Source: Rhizophagus irregularis (taxonomy: Eukaryota; Glomeromycota; Glomeromycetes; Glomerales; Glomeraceae). Taken from it: a DNA stretch of 64,000 nucleotides. Shown here in pieces: positions 1 through 11,976 of the stretch; the stretch's first letter is position 1; each line of letters starts with the position of its first letter. The stretch covers positions 1,612,001 to 1,676,000 of the forward strand of contig NC_089436.1 in the NCBI RefSeq assembly GCF_026210795.1. Reading direction: 5' to 3'. The translations under genes and the position numbers were made by a program. The notes under the pieces were generated by a model. It was not told the origin of the DNA. It ran no database searches and saw only the letters and a program-made list of their open reading frames with translations.

Positions 1-1900
1 TGTATTTTTATAATTTATTTATATTATATAGATTCATTATAATAAACATTACATCATCAAATAAATGCTTATTTTAGGATATACACCTATTTTTTAACTA
101 ATTAATAATTCAAAATCAATAATTTTATACCATTAAATTCATCTTAATTATACTTTTCATCAAATTGATGAATTACTAACTAAATTGTATTTTAAGACAT
201 AATTAATTCATAGTAATTTTATAATAAATAGTGAATTAATCTGTTTGCCAAAATATAATGTAATTAATTAGCGGAGAAGTATAATCTTAATAAGAAAAAT
301 CTAATGGTAATAAATTTATTTTTCTAATTTTAATCTTTACTAAGATACAATGCAAAGTGATTTTTTATATAATATAAATAAGAGATGTCCTACATACAGT
401 TTATATATTATAGATATATTTATAATTTTAATTTTGTAATAATATCTTAATATTTTTTTATAAATTTTTATATGCCAAAATAATAAGACTATATTATATT
501 TATTTTGTATGGAAAAAAATCACATATTTAAAGAAGTTTTGCGATCTATTATTATTGAATTAATAAAATTAAAATTTTAATTAGTAAAATAAATCTTTTT
601 TTTACTTTAAAAATTATTATACTAGTTATTAATTTTATTATTAAAATTCAGGTTGCGTACTAATAAATATTAGGAAAAAAATGTACGGGGGTTCTATTAA
701 AAATTTAAAATCTATTTTCGAATCAGAATTCTTAAAACTACAGATGGAAAATGTTAAAGCCCAAAATGATAAGATTGTTACCATATGAAAAATTGTGAAA
801 AAATGAAAAAAGTCAACAAGTAGTGCGACACAAATAACGTGTAATATTTATATTAATGAATTTATTTTTAATACCGATTTATTTAAAAATTCATCCTAAC
901 TATACTTATTTTGAAACGAGTATTAATTTGGCAATTTTGGCGCGACAATACTTTTAATTTTTACATAAACATAGATGTCAATGTGATTTTATGCCGATTA
1001 AAAATAAGCAATATTATAATAAGCAGTTATGAGACCATGTTAATACCAAATATAGATGATTTTATGCAGATTTACATACTAGTAAAACAGGATAACGTAT
1101 TACTTGTAAACGCCTGATTATTTACCAAACAACGGATTAAGGTATAAAGGAGATCTACGATAATATCTAATTTTCTTTAAATATTATACATAAATTATAA
1201 ATAATTTTTGTTGCACTTCCCAAAATAATAATAACAAGACAACAAGAAATGTCTTATCTTATCATTATGTTTATCCCGATTTTTTTAATAATATAACCAT
1301 AAAAATAAGGATATACAAAAATTATAGTTACGGCATTTTTCATCGAACAGTGCCTTTCTTAAAGTTACCGATAAAAAAAAAAAATCTTTACTTCACTTAG
1401 AAAGCTTTTAATCAAACTTTCTTATCTAAGCACCTTCTTTCGAACCATCAAAAGGAAAGAAAGATTTCATAGTAAAATGATAAAATTGACGTTCTATGAT
1501 ATTTACCATATTGAAAAATACCATATCAAAATCCGGTTGAAACAATCTGGCTTATGACCAGAAATGTCAATTTTAATGGGATGTATATATCCAGCTATTT
1601 AAATAAAAAAAATATCTATTTTTTTTTAAATTAGCTGGTTTCGTGCATTATTTATAGTTTCAAGTAAGGTAATTTGCAATGATCACAAATAAAGTATTTT
1701 AAATATCTTTAAATATTTAAAGTTGTTCTAGCGATCTATGTTGTATTCATCATTTTGTATGGTCACACATAATATATGCATCTTTAAATTTGAAAGACCT
1801 TTTTGTCAAATGTTGATGCAGAAGAGTAGATTAGTTCTATTTATAGAATTAGATCATTTTATCTTTTATCTTCACCCACTTACTGTGCAAACATTGTGTT
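1..1900. other. AT-rich non-coding stretch
   Basis: Very A+T-rich DNA with long A and T runs and frequent stops in all frames. I see no coding pattern, RNA gene or terminal inverted repeat. The few short open frames have the composition of random AT-rich sequence. Confidence 0.6.
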
Positions 1901-1910
1901 TATATAAATA
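1901..1910 (+). promoter_or_regulatory. candidate TATA box
   Basis: A TATATAAATA stretch lies about 100 bp upstream of the ATG at 2007, at a spacing suited to a polymerase II start site. In DNA this AT-rich, TATA-like strings are common, so the assignment rests mainly on position. Confidence 0.3.
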
Positions 1911-2006
1911 AATGCACTTTCTCCCATTCACCCCTTAAGCTTCGGTTTGATCAAATTATTTCAATTTTTTCTCTCCAGGCTAAAATATATATATATATAT
2001 ATTATA

Positions 2007-3844
2007 ATGAATATGTTACGTTTTAATGGGTTTAAATGCCTTTTGGTACTTTCGATATTGTGTTATTTAACACATCCTGTTTTATCTGATTGTCGTGATG
2101 CTACATTTGATGTAAATTTCGACTATTTTCCTGATAAAGTTTATTTCGATAATGGTAAGTGTTTTTTATTTTTATTTAATGCTGGTGATACGCACTACCT
2201 ATATATTAAATTTCCGTTTTTTTCATTATTTTAAACTTAGACATAGGAACGAGCAACTCCGGATTTAATGTGACTTACCACAATAATTACGTTATTCTCA
2301 CTAATAAACATACTTCTGAAACATATGTTCTATATTGTACCGCAACTCAGCCTGCTGTAGCTGCTGCCACCAATTATATTCAAGTTCCAGTGACAAATGT
2401 TGTAGTTTCTGATCGAAGTTTTATTTCATTTTTAGAGGTAAATTATTTTTCATTCCTTTCTTTTTTTTCGGTTTAAAATGAAAAAAAAATTAATTAGTCT
2501 TTATTTTACTACAAAAGATTCTAGGGGAAGAAAAAACATCATTAAAATATGTTGATGATAAAAAAACTATTACCTCTCCCTGCTTACAAAAATATAATTA
2601 TTTATATGATAATTTCAATTATGCAAATACATCTTTAGTTTCAAGTGTCGACGTCATATTTACGAACAAACCTTCAAATACAGGAGGAAAATATGTTACA
2701 ATTTCTTATGATGAAGACACTCCGGCGTTACAGGTAAATTGATCAGTTTTTATATTTTGTGTAATGCAGAGTATGTCACTAATTTATTTTTATTCTTGTG
2801 TTACAAAAAATTAGAAAGCCGAATGGATTAAATACATGTCACTCTTTTTTAATAAAACTGCTATTGCTAATGAAGCTTTCGATAAAATTAGAAGCAATTA
2901 TTTTTGTCACTTGGATAATCTTTCTAAAGTACCAAATGAAACAAAAAAGTCAATTGCTTGGGTGTCCCTCGAAAGTGATAAAACTTTCACCATTAAATCA
3001 TCTTCATTTTATCCAAATGTTACTTCGGATGCAGGTATGTTAAAAGAGATATAAATTATAAATATTTTAGTTCATGCAAATAACATAATCATTTTTTTTT
3101 CTAGCCGCTTTTCTCTTGAATCCCCAGATAACAACTGATCTTTCGGTTGACGATTTAAAACAATACATTTCTGGAGCATACATTGTAATTGATATGTCAG
3201 ATCTTATTACACAATATAGTACACTTGATGCATGGAAAAATCTCTTTGGATATAATCAAACATCAGATCTTCCAAGATTTCTTAAAGAAAAACTTTTATT
3301 CCGTACTCACAAGTTATTAAATTCTAATGGAAATGACGATTGGTCGGAAAGTTCTGCATCTCGACCTGATTTAATATTACAAGATTTGATAGCTATACAA
3401 TATCCATCATATCAGAAAGATTACGTTGTTAATTGGTTTAATAAATTCGCTGAAACTGGAGATGAAGTCGTTATTTCAGCAGATAAGTGTAATGACGCTA
3501 CTTTCGGTTTACCAAAAACTGATTTTGGAACTTGTGTGCCAACTAAATTCCTTGGTGATGGTAGAAACAATAGTGGAATTCAAATCATGGATGTTGGTAG
3601 AAATGAAGGTGATGATAATCATAATAAAGATGGTGACAGTATTAATAACGATAAGAAGGAAAATAAAGTGAAGCCTGGTGTTATTATTGCAGTATCTTTG
3701 GTAGGATCTTTATTACTACTTGGTCTTGGAGCTGTGTTATTAGCAGTTTCAAGAAGAAAATACAGAGAAAGATTTGTTAAATTAAGAGATGAACCAGTAG
3801 TTCAGATGGATAGTGTAAAAGAAGTAAAGGAAGTAAAAGTTTAA
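2007..3844 (+). CDS. secreted/type I membrane protein, five exons
   Basis: Exons read as 2007-2154, 2241-2437, 2518-2733, 2815-3034 and 3105-3844. All introns are GT-AG and phases join without a stop, giving about 506 residues. The start at 2007 puts a hydrophobic signal peptide (around residues 5-25, ending near HPVLSD) at the N-terminus. A long polar, Asn-rich ectodomain follows. One transmembrane helix (about 452-477, GVIIAVSLVGSLLLLGLG) is followed by a basic stop-transfer SRRKYRERF and a short acidic/Val tail with repeated KEVKEV. This predicts a type I plasma-membrane protein with most of its mass outside the cell. I recognise no catalytic domain. The second intron acceptor was chosen at 2517 because the nearby AG at 2524 brings a stop into frame. 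Confidence 0.75.
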
Positions 3845-4614
3845 GAAAGTATATTTGGATATGATAAATAGTAAACTATCCGTATAGAATATAACAAGTC
3901 GTTTTATTATTGTATATTTATGTACATTAAGAATATTAAGAATTTATTTATATATAATTTTAATAAATTTTTTTTTTATAATCAAAAGCGAAAACTAATT
4001 TAAAATGATAACTCGAATTCGAAATTGAAAATTTGTATATTTCACAATAAACCTAATGATAACTTGGATAAACCATATATAGAATAGATAATAGTAAAAA
4101 ATAGACAATGAAAGTTTGCGTAATAGTTTTGTTTTTTACAACATTTCTTTGAAGAGTAATCGGGAACAAGCACACAACAATCGGGCATACAATAAGAGAA
4201 CAATTAGCATATTATAATTAGACTACAGATATAAAGAAATTTCTGATATGAAGAATCGTCTTCCAGAATATCGTTTCGCATTTTATAACAGTAAGTGATA
4301 GTTATGTTCCTTGAAATGTTTATTTGAAATTATGGAGAATGAGAAGCAATTAATAATTCGACTACAGATATCAATAACAAGTATTCGAATACAAAGAAAA
4401 TGGTATGGAGTATAGTTTATGGTAATCAATAAGAATGTAGGAAGTCTACAACACTGATCCTCTATATTGATTTTTTTCTTAACCTTTGGACATTAGTCTT
4501 TTAGAATAATTTTATCATCATGAGAGCTTCGCTCGGTTATACTGGTTAGAACTCAATATGTATAACGAATTCACAGTAAAGCAATATAAAAATCGTTTAT
4601 AAATTTTCACATTG
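3845..4614. other. non-coding downstream region
   Basis: AT-rich sequence after the membrane protein gene. No gene, repeat boundary or RNA is recognised. Confidence 0.5.
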
Positions 4615-5050
4615 GGTAAATGGTCATCGGTCCTACCGGTCCTACTCAGTCTGGACCGGTCAATCCCAGGACTTGTAGGACCGGACTGCGATCTTTCATT
4701 TTTTCTTAGCGCAGTAGGACCAGTCCTGAGACTGACCTGGTCTTTGTATTGGTCTTTATATATAAGTTATTACATGCATATTGAAACTTCTAGAAAAGAC
4801 TGTCTCCCTGTCTCCAAGGTAAAAAAGAAAATTAATGTTAATAAAGTATAATAAATCCATCTTTATACATGTTATTTGCTTATAATATACGTTTGGAATG
4901 GTTCTATAAATAAAAAATTTTTTATTTGCAGAAAAAAGAAAAAAGACTGATCAGTCTTAAAAAGACTGCAGTCCTTAAAAAGACCGTCAGTTTTATTGTA
5001 CGTGTTACTGGACCGAAAGACCACGATTCTACATCAAGACCGTCTTTTTT
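4615..5050. repeat. GGACCGGT/AGACTG iteron-rich repeat, possible MITE
   Basis: A locally GC-richer block. GGTCCTACC, GGACCGG and AGGACC words in both orientations occupy 4625-4745, and GACTG, AGACC and GACCG words occupy 4950-5045, with an AT-rich centre. The arrangement resembles the subterminal iterons of the hAT-like elements at 5830-14439. I could not fix matching termini or a target duplication, so the class is unproven. The open frame across its left part is not a gene. Confidence 0.45.
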
Positions 5051-5399
5051 AATAAAGTATCCAACACCAGCTGTTTTATCACGTGTTCATGCATAACTCT
5101 GCATAACTCTGGCCAAATTTGTCAAGCAAATGTGGAAACCGTGCTGTATAAATTGACATTATAATACTGATATAAAGTAACAGGAAACTGTATTTAAAAG
5201 ATCTTTAATATAATGGTACCGTTGCATTGCATCTTCAGGTAAAAGCTATCCAAATTAATTTTGGTATAATTAGCTATATTGGATAGGTGATTTTGAAGTT
5301 ATTGGTATTGTGCATAAATTTTTTGACAGGAATCTACTGTATATACCTTTAGATCATTAGCTGGCTGATATGCTGATATATCATTCAATTGTATTTGTT

Positions 5400-5829
5400 T
5401 CATAGATTTGTTAATTTGTTCTAAGTTGTTTGCATATTTTCACATTGAAGATGTAAATAAAGACTTCTTCAATAATATTCTCCCAATTTTTACTAGCTGT
5501 TCATAGTTATGCTGCTGATAATTCTAATGAAGAAGCTAATTTTTCAAGTTTGTTATGCTCAAGATTATATTTAGCATGGTTTCCAGTAAAATAATAAAGA
5601 TTATAATTTTAGTTTTTTTGATATTGATCTAATTTATTGAATAATTCTTCAAGTAAAAGTAGTCATTCTATAAATTTTGTACAATGTGGATCTATGTACC
5701 ATAATGCTGCTATTAGATATTCAACAAACCTTTTTCCAAAAGTATTTTATTATTTTTGTGTTTTGTTTCTCCATTCAACCATTTTACTTTGAAATAATTT
5801 AATGATATTATTATAAAGTAAATCCATGC
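5400..5829 (-). pseudogene. possible transposase relic, interrupted by the hAT-like element
   Basis: On the minus strand broken frames show AALWYIDPHCTKFIE, loosely like the LDPR-K region of hAT transposases. Across the ATCCATGC target site the reading can be continued at 14448 onward on the same strand. The frame carries many stops. The reading suggests an old coding sequence that was split by the 8.6-kb insertion, but the family assignment is weak. Confidence 0.25.
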
Positions 5830-6122
5830 TAGGGATTGGAATTAATTCTGCAATAGTTGAATTAATCGAAAATTGTTTCTGAATCGATTAATCAAAAATC
5901 GCATAAAAAAATTGAATCTGACGTTTAAACAATTTTTTCATTCTTATGACCTTTTATGATCTTAGTCAATTGTTTCCATTGATGTTTGACCTAAAAATAA
6001 TATAAAAAATTTGTGTTTTAACAATTAAATAAAATTTTAATTCTGGCCAGCATTAATTCTTGGCCGGAATTAACTTAGTGTAACTTAGGGGATTTTGGTT
6101 ATAAGATGGCACTGAAGCCATA

Positions 6123-6412
6123 CGGGCGCATTTTTGGAATTTGACATACCCTTCATATGAGGACAACCGGTTACATCGAACAATTTAATATATTATTGAC
6201 ACACCTCTTACCTGAATTAATTGGTTAGATTTATTATAACCAAATCAACATATGTCTCAAATTAGCATGATTAATTATATAAGAAAAGTATCAATTATAC
6301 AGTTTTAAAATATTATTAATATAAACTGATAATTTAGACCATATACTAATTTTAAAATATATGTCAATTTGATCTACAACAGACTAATAAGCCTATTTCA
6401 AAAATGCGCCCA
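6123..6412. mobile_element. TA-flanked MITE, 290 bp
   Basis: Inverted termini CGGGCGCATTTTTGGAAT and, inverted from the right, TGGGCGCATTTTTGAAAT are flanked by TA on both sides (6121-6122, 6413-6414). The interior is AT-rich and non-coding. TA flanks suggest a Tc1/mariner-type mobiliser. It lies in the left arm of the outer hAT-like element. Confidence 0.6.
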
Positions 6413-6571
6413 TATGCTTATACCAATTAATAGGGAATACATGCGTTTATAAGTAGCTAGTGCTTCTAACAGATCAGTTCAGATCGGATTCAGCTTAAAT
6501 TTGATCTGATCTGATCTGAATCTGACCAGATCTGGTTCAATTTGATCTGAATCTGGTTCAGATCAGGGGCC

Positions 6572-7665
6572 CCCCGAACAATATATATAAAGGTAGGTTT
6601 TGAGTTTGTTTTAACTAAGCAACTATAAAAATTTTTTCCTATGTGAGATTTATTATTACTTATTTGATAACATAATTTTTAAATAGTCAGATATAATTAT
6701 GCGTAACAGAGTATTAAATTATTAATAGTCAGATATATATTTGCGTAGCAGGATAGAATTTTTTAATATATATATATAATATAATATATATTTACATTTT
6801 CACATTAAAAAAATCTAATAAAATATGTAAACAAAGTTATAAACATATTTGTATAAAAAAAATTTACTATTTTTAATACAAAGAATAAGTTAATTGTATA
6901 CGTAATACAGAGAACATTTTTAGATGGGATCATGTAACATGTTTTTGATAAAATAAATACGCGTCCACATAACATTAAAATTATAAATCATATACGCGTT
7001 CGTGTAATATTTAAAAAATATATATTTAAAATGAGAGCAATGGGTGGATGAGAAGGGAAAAATAAGTGTTTTTCTGTTTTTTTATAATTTTACACTATAA
7101 TTTTTGTAATAATCAATAAAAGTTATTTCATTTTTACTTAGAAAAATATTTTTTTTGACAAATTTTACAGTAAATTTTAAAAATAAAAATTCTGTGTATT
7201 GGTGGCGTTATAAAAAACATGAATAAATCCATAAATATCTATTCAATCATGATATAAATTTATATGTAAGCGATTTGAACCTTTGCTCCGAAGAACAACT
7301 TTCTTTTAAGAAGGTTTTGGATGTTTTACTTTTGAACTGCACTAAATTACGGCTACGAAGTCACAGAACAGATATATGAAATATTAATAAGAAACATTTA
7401 TAAGTTGTAATATTACAAAAAAATAATAATAGCTTTATCCATACATTATTTCAAAAATTTTTATTTTTTTAGTTTTTTTTATATACATATTTTATAAAAA
7501 AAATTATATATAAATATATATGTCATAAAATAAGTTGCTTAGCAGTGTAAAAAATTTATGGATTAGATAAAAGTTTGCTTAGTATAGTAGACATGAAAAA
7601 TATTTGCTTATTGACCTTAGTAAATTTTAAATTTTTTATCTGACCTATATATATATTGTTCGGGG
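6572..7665. mobile_element. 1.1-kb non-autonomous element with 18-bp perfect TIRs
   Basis: CCCCGAACAATATATATA at the left is repeated perfectly inverted at the right end. It splits the GATCTGAAT-rich left arm of the second hAT-like element: that composition stops at 6571 and resumes at 7666. The interior is AT-rich with no convincing ORF. I could not identify a clear target duplication, so its superfamily is unknown. Confidence 0.65.
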
Positions 7666-7733
7666 TCCTTTCAGATCCATTTGAATCTGATTTGAATCTA
7701 ATCTGAATTTAGTTCAGATCTGATTCTTATCTT

Positions 7734-8241
7734 TAGAGTTCCGAATGAGTCAGGTCAAGTCAGGTTAATTGATAAACCTAACCTGAAATTTTTTTTTAGG
7801 TCAGGTCAGGTCAGGTTATATCAGATTATCTGTTTGATCTGACCTGAACTGAAATCTGAAAATTTTTAGGATTTATATTAAAATATCAAAAAAAAAATGG
7901 TGCAAAACATTTTTTTGAAATATTGTGATTCAGTTTTTTATATTAAAATTGTATAAAAAGGTTAATTGCAATACTGCAAACTTTTTAAATATAAAATAAA
8001 TATAAAAAAATGAATTCTGATACTGCAATTCACTTTTATTATATAAAATCAATATAAAAAGTGAATTATACTGTAATACCATAACTCACTTATTATATAA
8101 AATTATAGTTTCAGATCAACAAGTCATTCAGGTTATACTGATGTTACAATCTGAACTGATGCTGAATTGCTAAACCTGGCATGAAAAATTCAGGACAACC
8201 TGTCAGGTTACCTGAATTTAGACAACCTGTTCAGAACTCTA
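7734..8241. mobile_element. hAT-like MITE, 508 bp, CAGGT iterons
   Basis: Termini TAGAGTTCCGAA and, inverted, TAGAGTTCTGAA are flanked by CTTATCTT (7726-7733) and CTTATCCT (8242-8249), a 7/8 duplication. Arrays of TCAGGTCAGGT and their complement ACCTGA lie just inside both ends. The interior is AT-rich and non-coding. Confidence 0.75.
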
Positions 8242-8249
8242 CTTATCCT

Positions 8250-8652
8250 AAAAAAAAGGAAGGGAATGTTAATTACATTTCTCAAGTAAAAATAAAAATA
8301 AAAATAAAAAAAACAAATTTATCATAGTTCATTCTTTTAAATCCTAGTTGTTCAGCTTCGTCTCACGTCCAGATTTCCTAAAAAAAGAGAACGTTAATTA
8401 TGTTCCCTTAAGTAAAAAAAAAAAATAAAATAAAAGAAACAAACTTACTATAGTTCGTTCTTTTAAATCCTAATTGTTCCTTTGTCTTACGTCCAGGTTT
8501 CCTAAAAAAAAAGAAAGGGAACGTTAATTATGTTCTTTTAAGTAAAAAAAAATAAAATAAAAATAAAAGAAACGAACTTACCATAGTTCGTTCTTTTAAA
8601 TCCTGATCGTTCCTTCATTTCACGTATAAGTTTTCTAAAAAAAAAAGAAAGG
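8250..8652. repeat. tandem array, left part (units about 125-131 bp)
   Basis: Three units plus a partial fourth, each running from an A-rich AAAGAAAGGGAACGTTAATTA through AAGTAAAAATAAAA and a GAACTTACCATAGTTCGTTC segment to CGTCCAGGTTTCCTA. The array continues in the same orientation at 13574 on the far side of the Polinton-derived element, which shows that the element landed inside it. Confidence 0.8.
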
Positions 8653-8723
8653 ACTGGATAACACTTTTATAAGAGTATTATCCAGTTCCGCTATAATGCT
8701 ATCTAGTTATGAGTAAACTGTTA
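8653..8723 (+). repeat. left terminal inverted repeat with palindromic tip
   Basis: The outer 34 bp form a nearly perfect palindrome with arms ACTGGATAACACTTTTA and TAAGAGTATTATCCAGT (two mismatches). The remaining 37 bp, through CTATCTAGTTATGAG, match the right end. Confidence 0.85.
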
Positions 8724-9339
8724 CCTAGTTACGAATAAATTGCTATCTAGTTATTTGTTTTCATGATCTGTGGCTATTTTATTGCTTTATTGATATCCAC
8801 TTGTTTTTATTGCTCTGTAACCTTTTTATTACTTTGTAGATATTTGCTTGATTTTATTACTCTATCCTCTTTTTATTACCTTCTAGCTATCTGCTTGTTT
8901 TCATTGCTCTGTGATCTTTTTGTGGCCAAGATGCTAAGCCGGCAATGATTGCAAAAAAATCATGTTGTGATCGTGTGGTGCAGTTAATTTGCTAATCATA
9001 TTTTAGCTGGCACTATAGCATAATTTCTGGCCAATCTTTAGGACGGAATATCTTGGCTTCCTGTAATTGGTTTCATGCGGTTTTGTAGTCGTTTAAAAAA
9101 GGGCATTGAGAGCTTTTCAATGATGCTAAGATCGCATAAATCGGATGTCTGGATGTCGAGTTATTGAGTTTCAAAGTTTTGGAAAAAAATATGGATTAAT
9201 GCTGGCTGAAATTAATAAAATTTACTGCGCCAATCACGTGTTCAGTTTCTCGCCAATTCCAAGCACTTTCCCGTCACTTTTGAGTAACTTTTGAGAGCCT
9301 GATTTAGTGGTCAGTTGGTTAAAGAATCGGAGGTGTGAT

Positions 9340-9545
9340 AGTTATTATTATGGCTGGCTTATTTGATTGCCGGATGAGATATGAAGTGCCGAATTTGCAA
9401 TCCATCTATTTGTTAAAGATGTGTTGCAATCCATTCACTTACTTTTTGATTGCCGGTGAGGCACAAAGTGCCGATATTGTGCCATTCTTGCAATCCCGTC
9501 TATGACCATTTTGATTGCTAAGGATGAGGCATGAAGTGCCGAATT
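9340..9545 (+). repeat. subterminal repeats around GATTGCCGGA and GAAGTGCCGA
   Basis: Three degenerate copies of a unit with TTGATTGC(C/T), GATGAG, GAAGTGCCGA and GCAATCC, spaced about 80-110 bp. A single counterpart (TTTGATTGCCGGAAGTGC) is at about 48330 in the large element. Non-coding. Confidence 0.55.
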
Positions 9546-9575
9546 GGTTCAGAATTTACAGCTTTTATACCCTTT

Positions 9576-9832
9576 TTCATGTATTCTTCTGAACCTTTCT
9601 GCCTTACTGACCTCTTTCCCGCTTATTACCTGGTGACCCACTTGAGTATAACTTCTTTTTTCTTTCCTATATATAATTCTGCTTGAGTGGGTCACCATTT
9701 TTTCACGTATCCTTCTGAACTTTTCTGACTTTCTGACTTTTTTCCTGCCTATCGCCGGTAGTATCTATAAGCATTACTTTCTATTTTCTTTCCTATATAT
9801 TATTCTACTCGTGGATACTACCAAATCTATAT
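9576..9832 (+). repeat. two modules with swapped inverted-repeat stems
   Basis: Two tandem modules of about 125 bp share the same frame: TATYCTTCTGAAC, then CTGCCT or CGCTTATT, then a stem, a core with TTTCCTATATAT, and the inverted stem. In the first the stem is GGTGACCCACTTGAG, closing as CTTGAGTGGGTCACC. In the second it is GGTAGTATCTA, closing as GTGGATACTACC. The core contains a TATA-like string. Stem identity differs while pairing is kept. These may be promoter or protein-binding modules of the element. Confidence 0.6.
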
Positions 9833-10261
9833 CCTAGTTTTTATCCCTGCATTCCTTGAACTCTTTCTCATATAATTACTACTTTTGGATACTTTAGGTA
9901 TTACTGCATCGATTGCTTTTGGGTATTACTTTTGGATACTACCACATCGATTACTTTCTTTCGGTTTAGCACTAGATATTACCACTATCCCAGTATTTTG
10001 CTAGCAAACATATTCGCTTAAAATTATATAAAATTTTTATTTTGAAGATTTACAGATTTTTATGTAATTTTATACTGCTTTCTTGCATATATATACTATG
10101 CTTCTTGCGCAAAAAAGTCTGGGCTGTGCCCTCCCGTTTATTTTAACTTTTCTGAATTTGCATATATCCAGATCGATTCTTCTGAGTTCTGACTAAACTA
10201 GTTTGAAGCTGATGATCACTACCACAAATTTCTGTATATGATATTCTATTATGCCTATAAA

Positions 10262-10750
10262 ATACAAGACGAAATTGATACTAAAGCTCTGGCATATGCC
10301 CAGAGGCGTGAAGGAAGATGCTTAGCTAAAGTTAGTCCTAATACATATTTATAGAAATGTAAGAAAAATTATCAATGGGAGGCGCCATATAAAATATGAA
10401 GCAAAATTATAGGTGATGTAATATTTGCCTTAATATATCAGAAAGAACATGCCAGTATATTTTTGAAGATTTATTAAATAAAAAATTTCCACTCTGAAAA
10501 CCTAAATTCTTGGAGGAAGTATAATGAAGAGCTAGGTTTGGACTTTGAATATAGTGGTAGCCAACATTATCAAATTGTTCCTTTTTTTCACCTGCAAGGA
10601 CAGATGAATCTAGACGTACAAATCTGGCGTGATTGGAAAAAAAGAGCGCTATGCTACAGGGAAGGAGTAATTCTTATAACTATACCCTACTGCATAGTAG
10701 ATTTAGAAACTTTTATAAGGAGCGCTTATACGTATTTGGTTATCTCCTAA
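10262..10750 (+). pseudogene. relic of zinc-ribbon/PD-(D/E)XK-like nuclease
   Basis: Broken frames match the intact gene at 60123-60719: AYAQRREGRCLAK at the start, and at the end LDFEYSGSQHY, RDWKKRALCYREG and ITIPY in the same order. Stops interrupt the middle. It is on the plus strand, opposite to the ATPase and integrase relics here, whereas in the large element all three genes are co-directional, so this copy is rearranged. Confidence 0.7.
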
Positions 10751-10951
10751 TACCTACCTAGGAGGCAACATAGGCTCTTCTTTAATATGCATTAATTGTT
10801 CTCTTACAAAGGGACACTGAGGTCCTGAATCATCTAAATAATATAAAACAGGTATTGGAGGATTTCTCCCAACAACAATTTTCTAGATTTTATGCAGGTT
10901 GGGAGACCATATCAGATCTGTTATTTTGCGTCATTTGAAAGGATCATTTTC

Positions 10952-11927
10952 TCACTCTCCAGGAGCAAGCAAAAATCGAATAGTAGTACTCTTTGGTAGT
11001 TGTGATTTATTAACACCTATTGGGTGATTATATTTTACTGATGGTTTGGAATATATCCGCTCAAGTTTTGTGGCGTCATTAAGACTCATCTCAATCAATT
11101 GAGTTGGGCTATTATTTATATTATCAACAATTTTTCTTGCAAACTGCTCACATTTTCTACAGCACTTGCCAGTAGGTAGGAAAAACTCTATTGAATACTG
11201 ATTTTTAAAAACTCTATATTTGAATAATCCAGCATAATGATCGATCATTGTGAAACTTGTATGCCTGAAACGTGCTATAATTTTTTGGATCTTAATGTCA
11301 TGTTTATCCATTAATAAAGTTACGTATCCCATAAACTCAGTGCCCTTATCATATTGTATTTTTTGAGGCCAGTTAAAAGGTTTATCAGGATTATCATATA
11401 TACTCTTAAATGCTTCCGCAACTTCCTCACTGCTCTTTGATGTTAAAAAAATGAAATCTTTATATCTAGTCGCGCAGTCTATAACCAATAGTACATAGTA
11501 ATATATTGGGCCATTATTTAGTAAATTTGTATTCACATCTTCATTATATGGTATTTCAATTAAATCATATTGGACATTGGTGTACAGTATTTGGCTTCGT
11601 GATTTTAGAGTAACTGGCATAAGGTATATGCTTTAGTGAAGGATGAAAAATTTGATATATTGCCTGCCTATCAAGCCATTTTTTTACATCAGTAAATGGA
11701 AAGCTGTAGCCAGCTTTTTTACAAGTGTCCTATAATCCCTTAGTATTTTGATAAAAACCCTCAGAATGATAATATAGTTTTTGTAAAGCAAGATGCCGGT
11801 CTAAATCATGAGCTTTTTGAGAATCAATATTAATTGTAGGTGTTTGTTTTGCTATAATATGGTCTAGTTCTCGCACTTTCTGAGAATCAATATAAATAAC
11901 TGGTCTTTTGGCTTGGTGCTTTTCCAT
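10952..11927 (-). pseudogene. degenerate Polinton integrase
   Basis: Two open pieces (11730-11927 and 10952-11620) correspond to the N-terminal helix-rich region and the DDE core of the integrase at 59075. The middle has stops (about 11620-11730). The second catalytic Asp is kept in QYDKGTEF. The position of the catalytic Glu (AFVERF in the intact copy) reads TMIDHY, so Glu is replaced by Asp. Neighbours are the ATPase relic upstream and the nuclease relic downstream. Confidence 0.8.
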
Positions 11928-11976
11928 TCCAATTTTTATAATTACGAAAAAAAGCTGGTATCTATTAAGTCAGATT

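Noticed and set aside
4612-4851. 79-codon ORF across the GGACCGGT block
   Set aside because: Composition follows the iterons, and it has no family motif or homologous frame.
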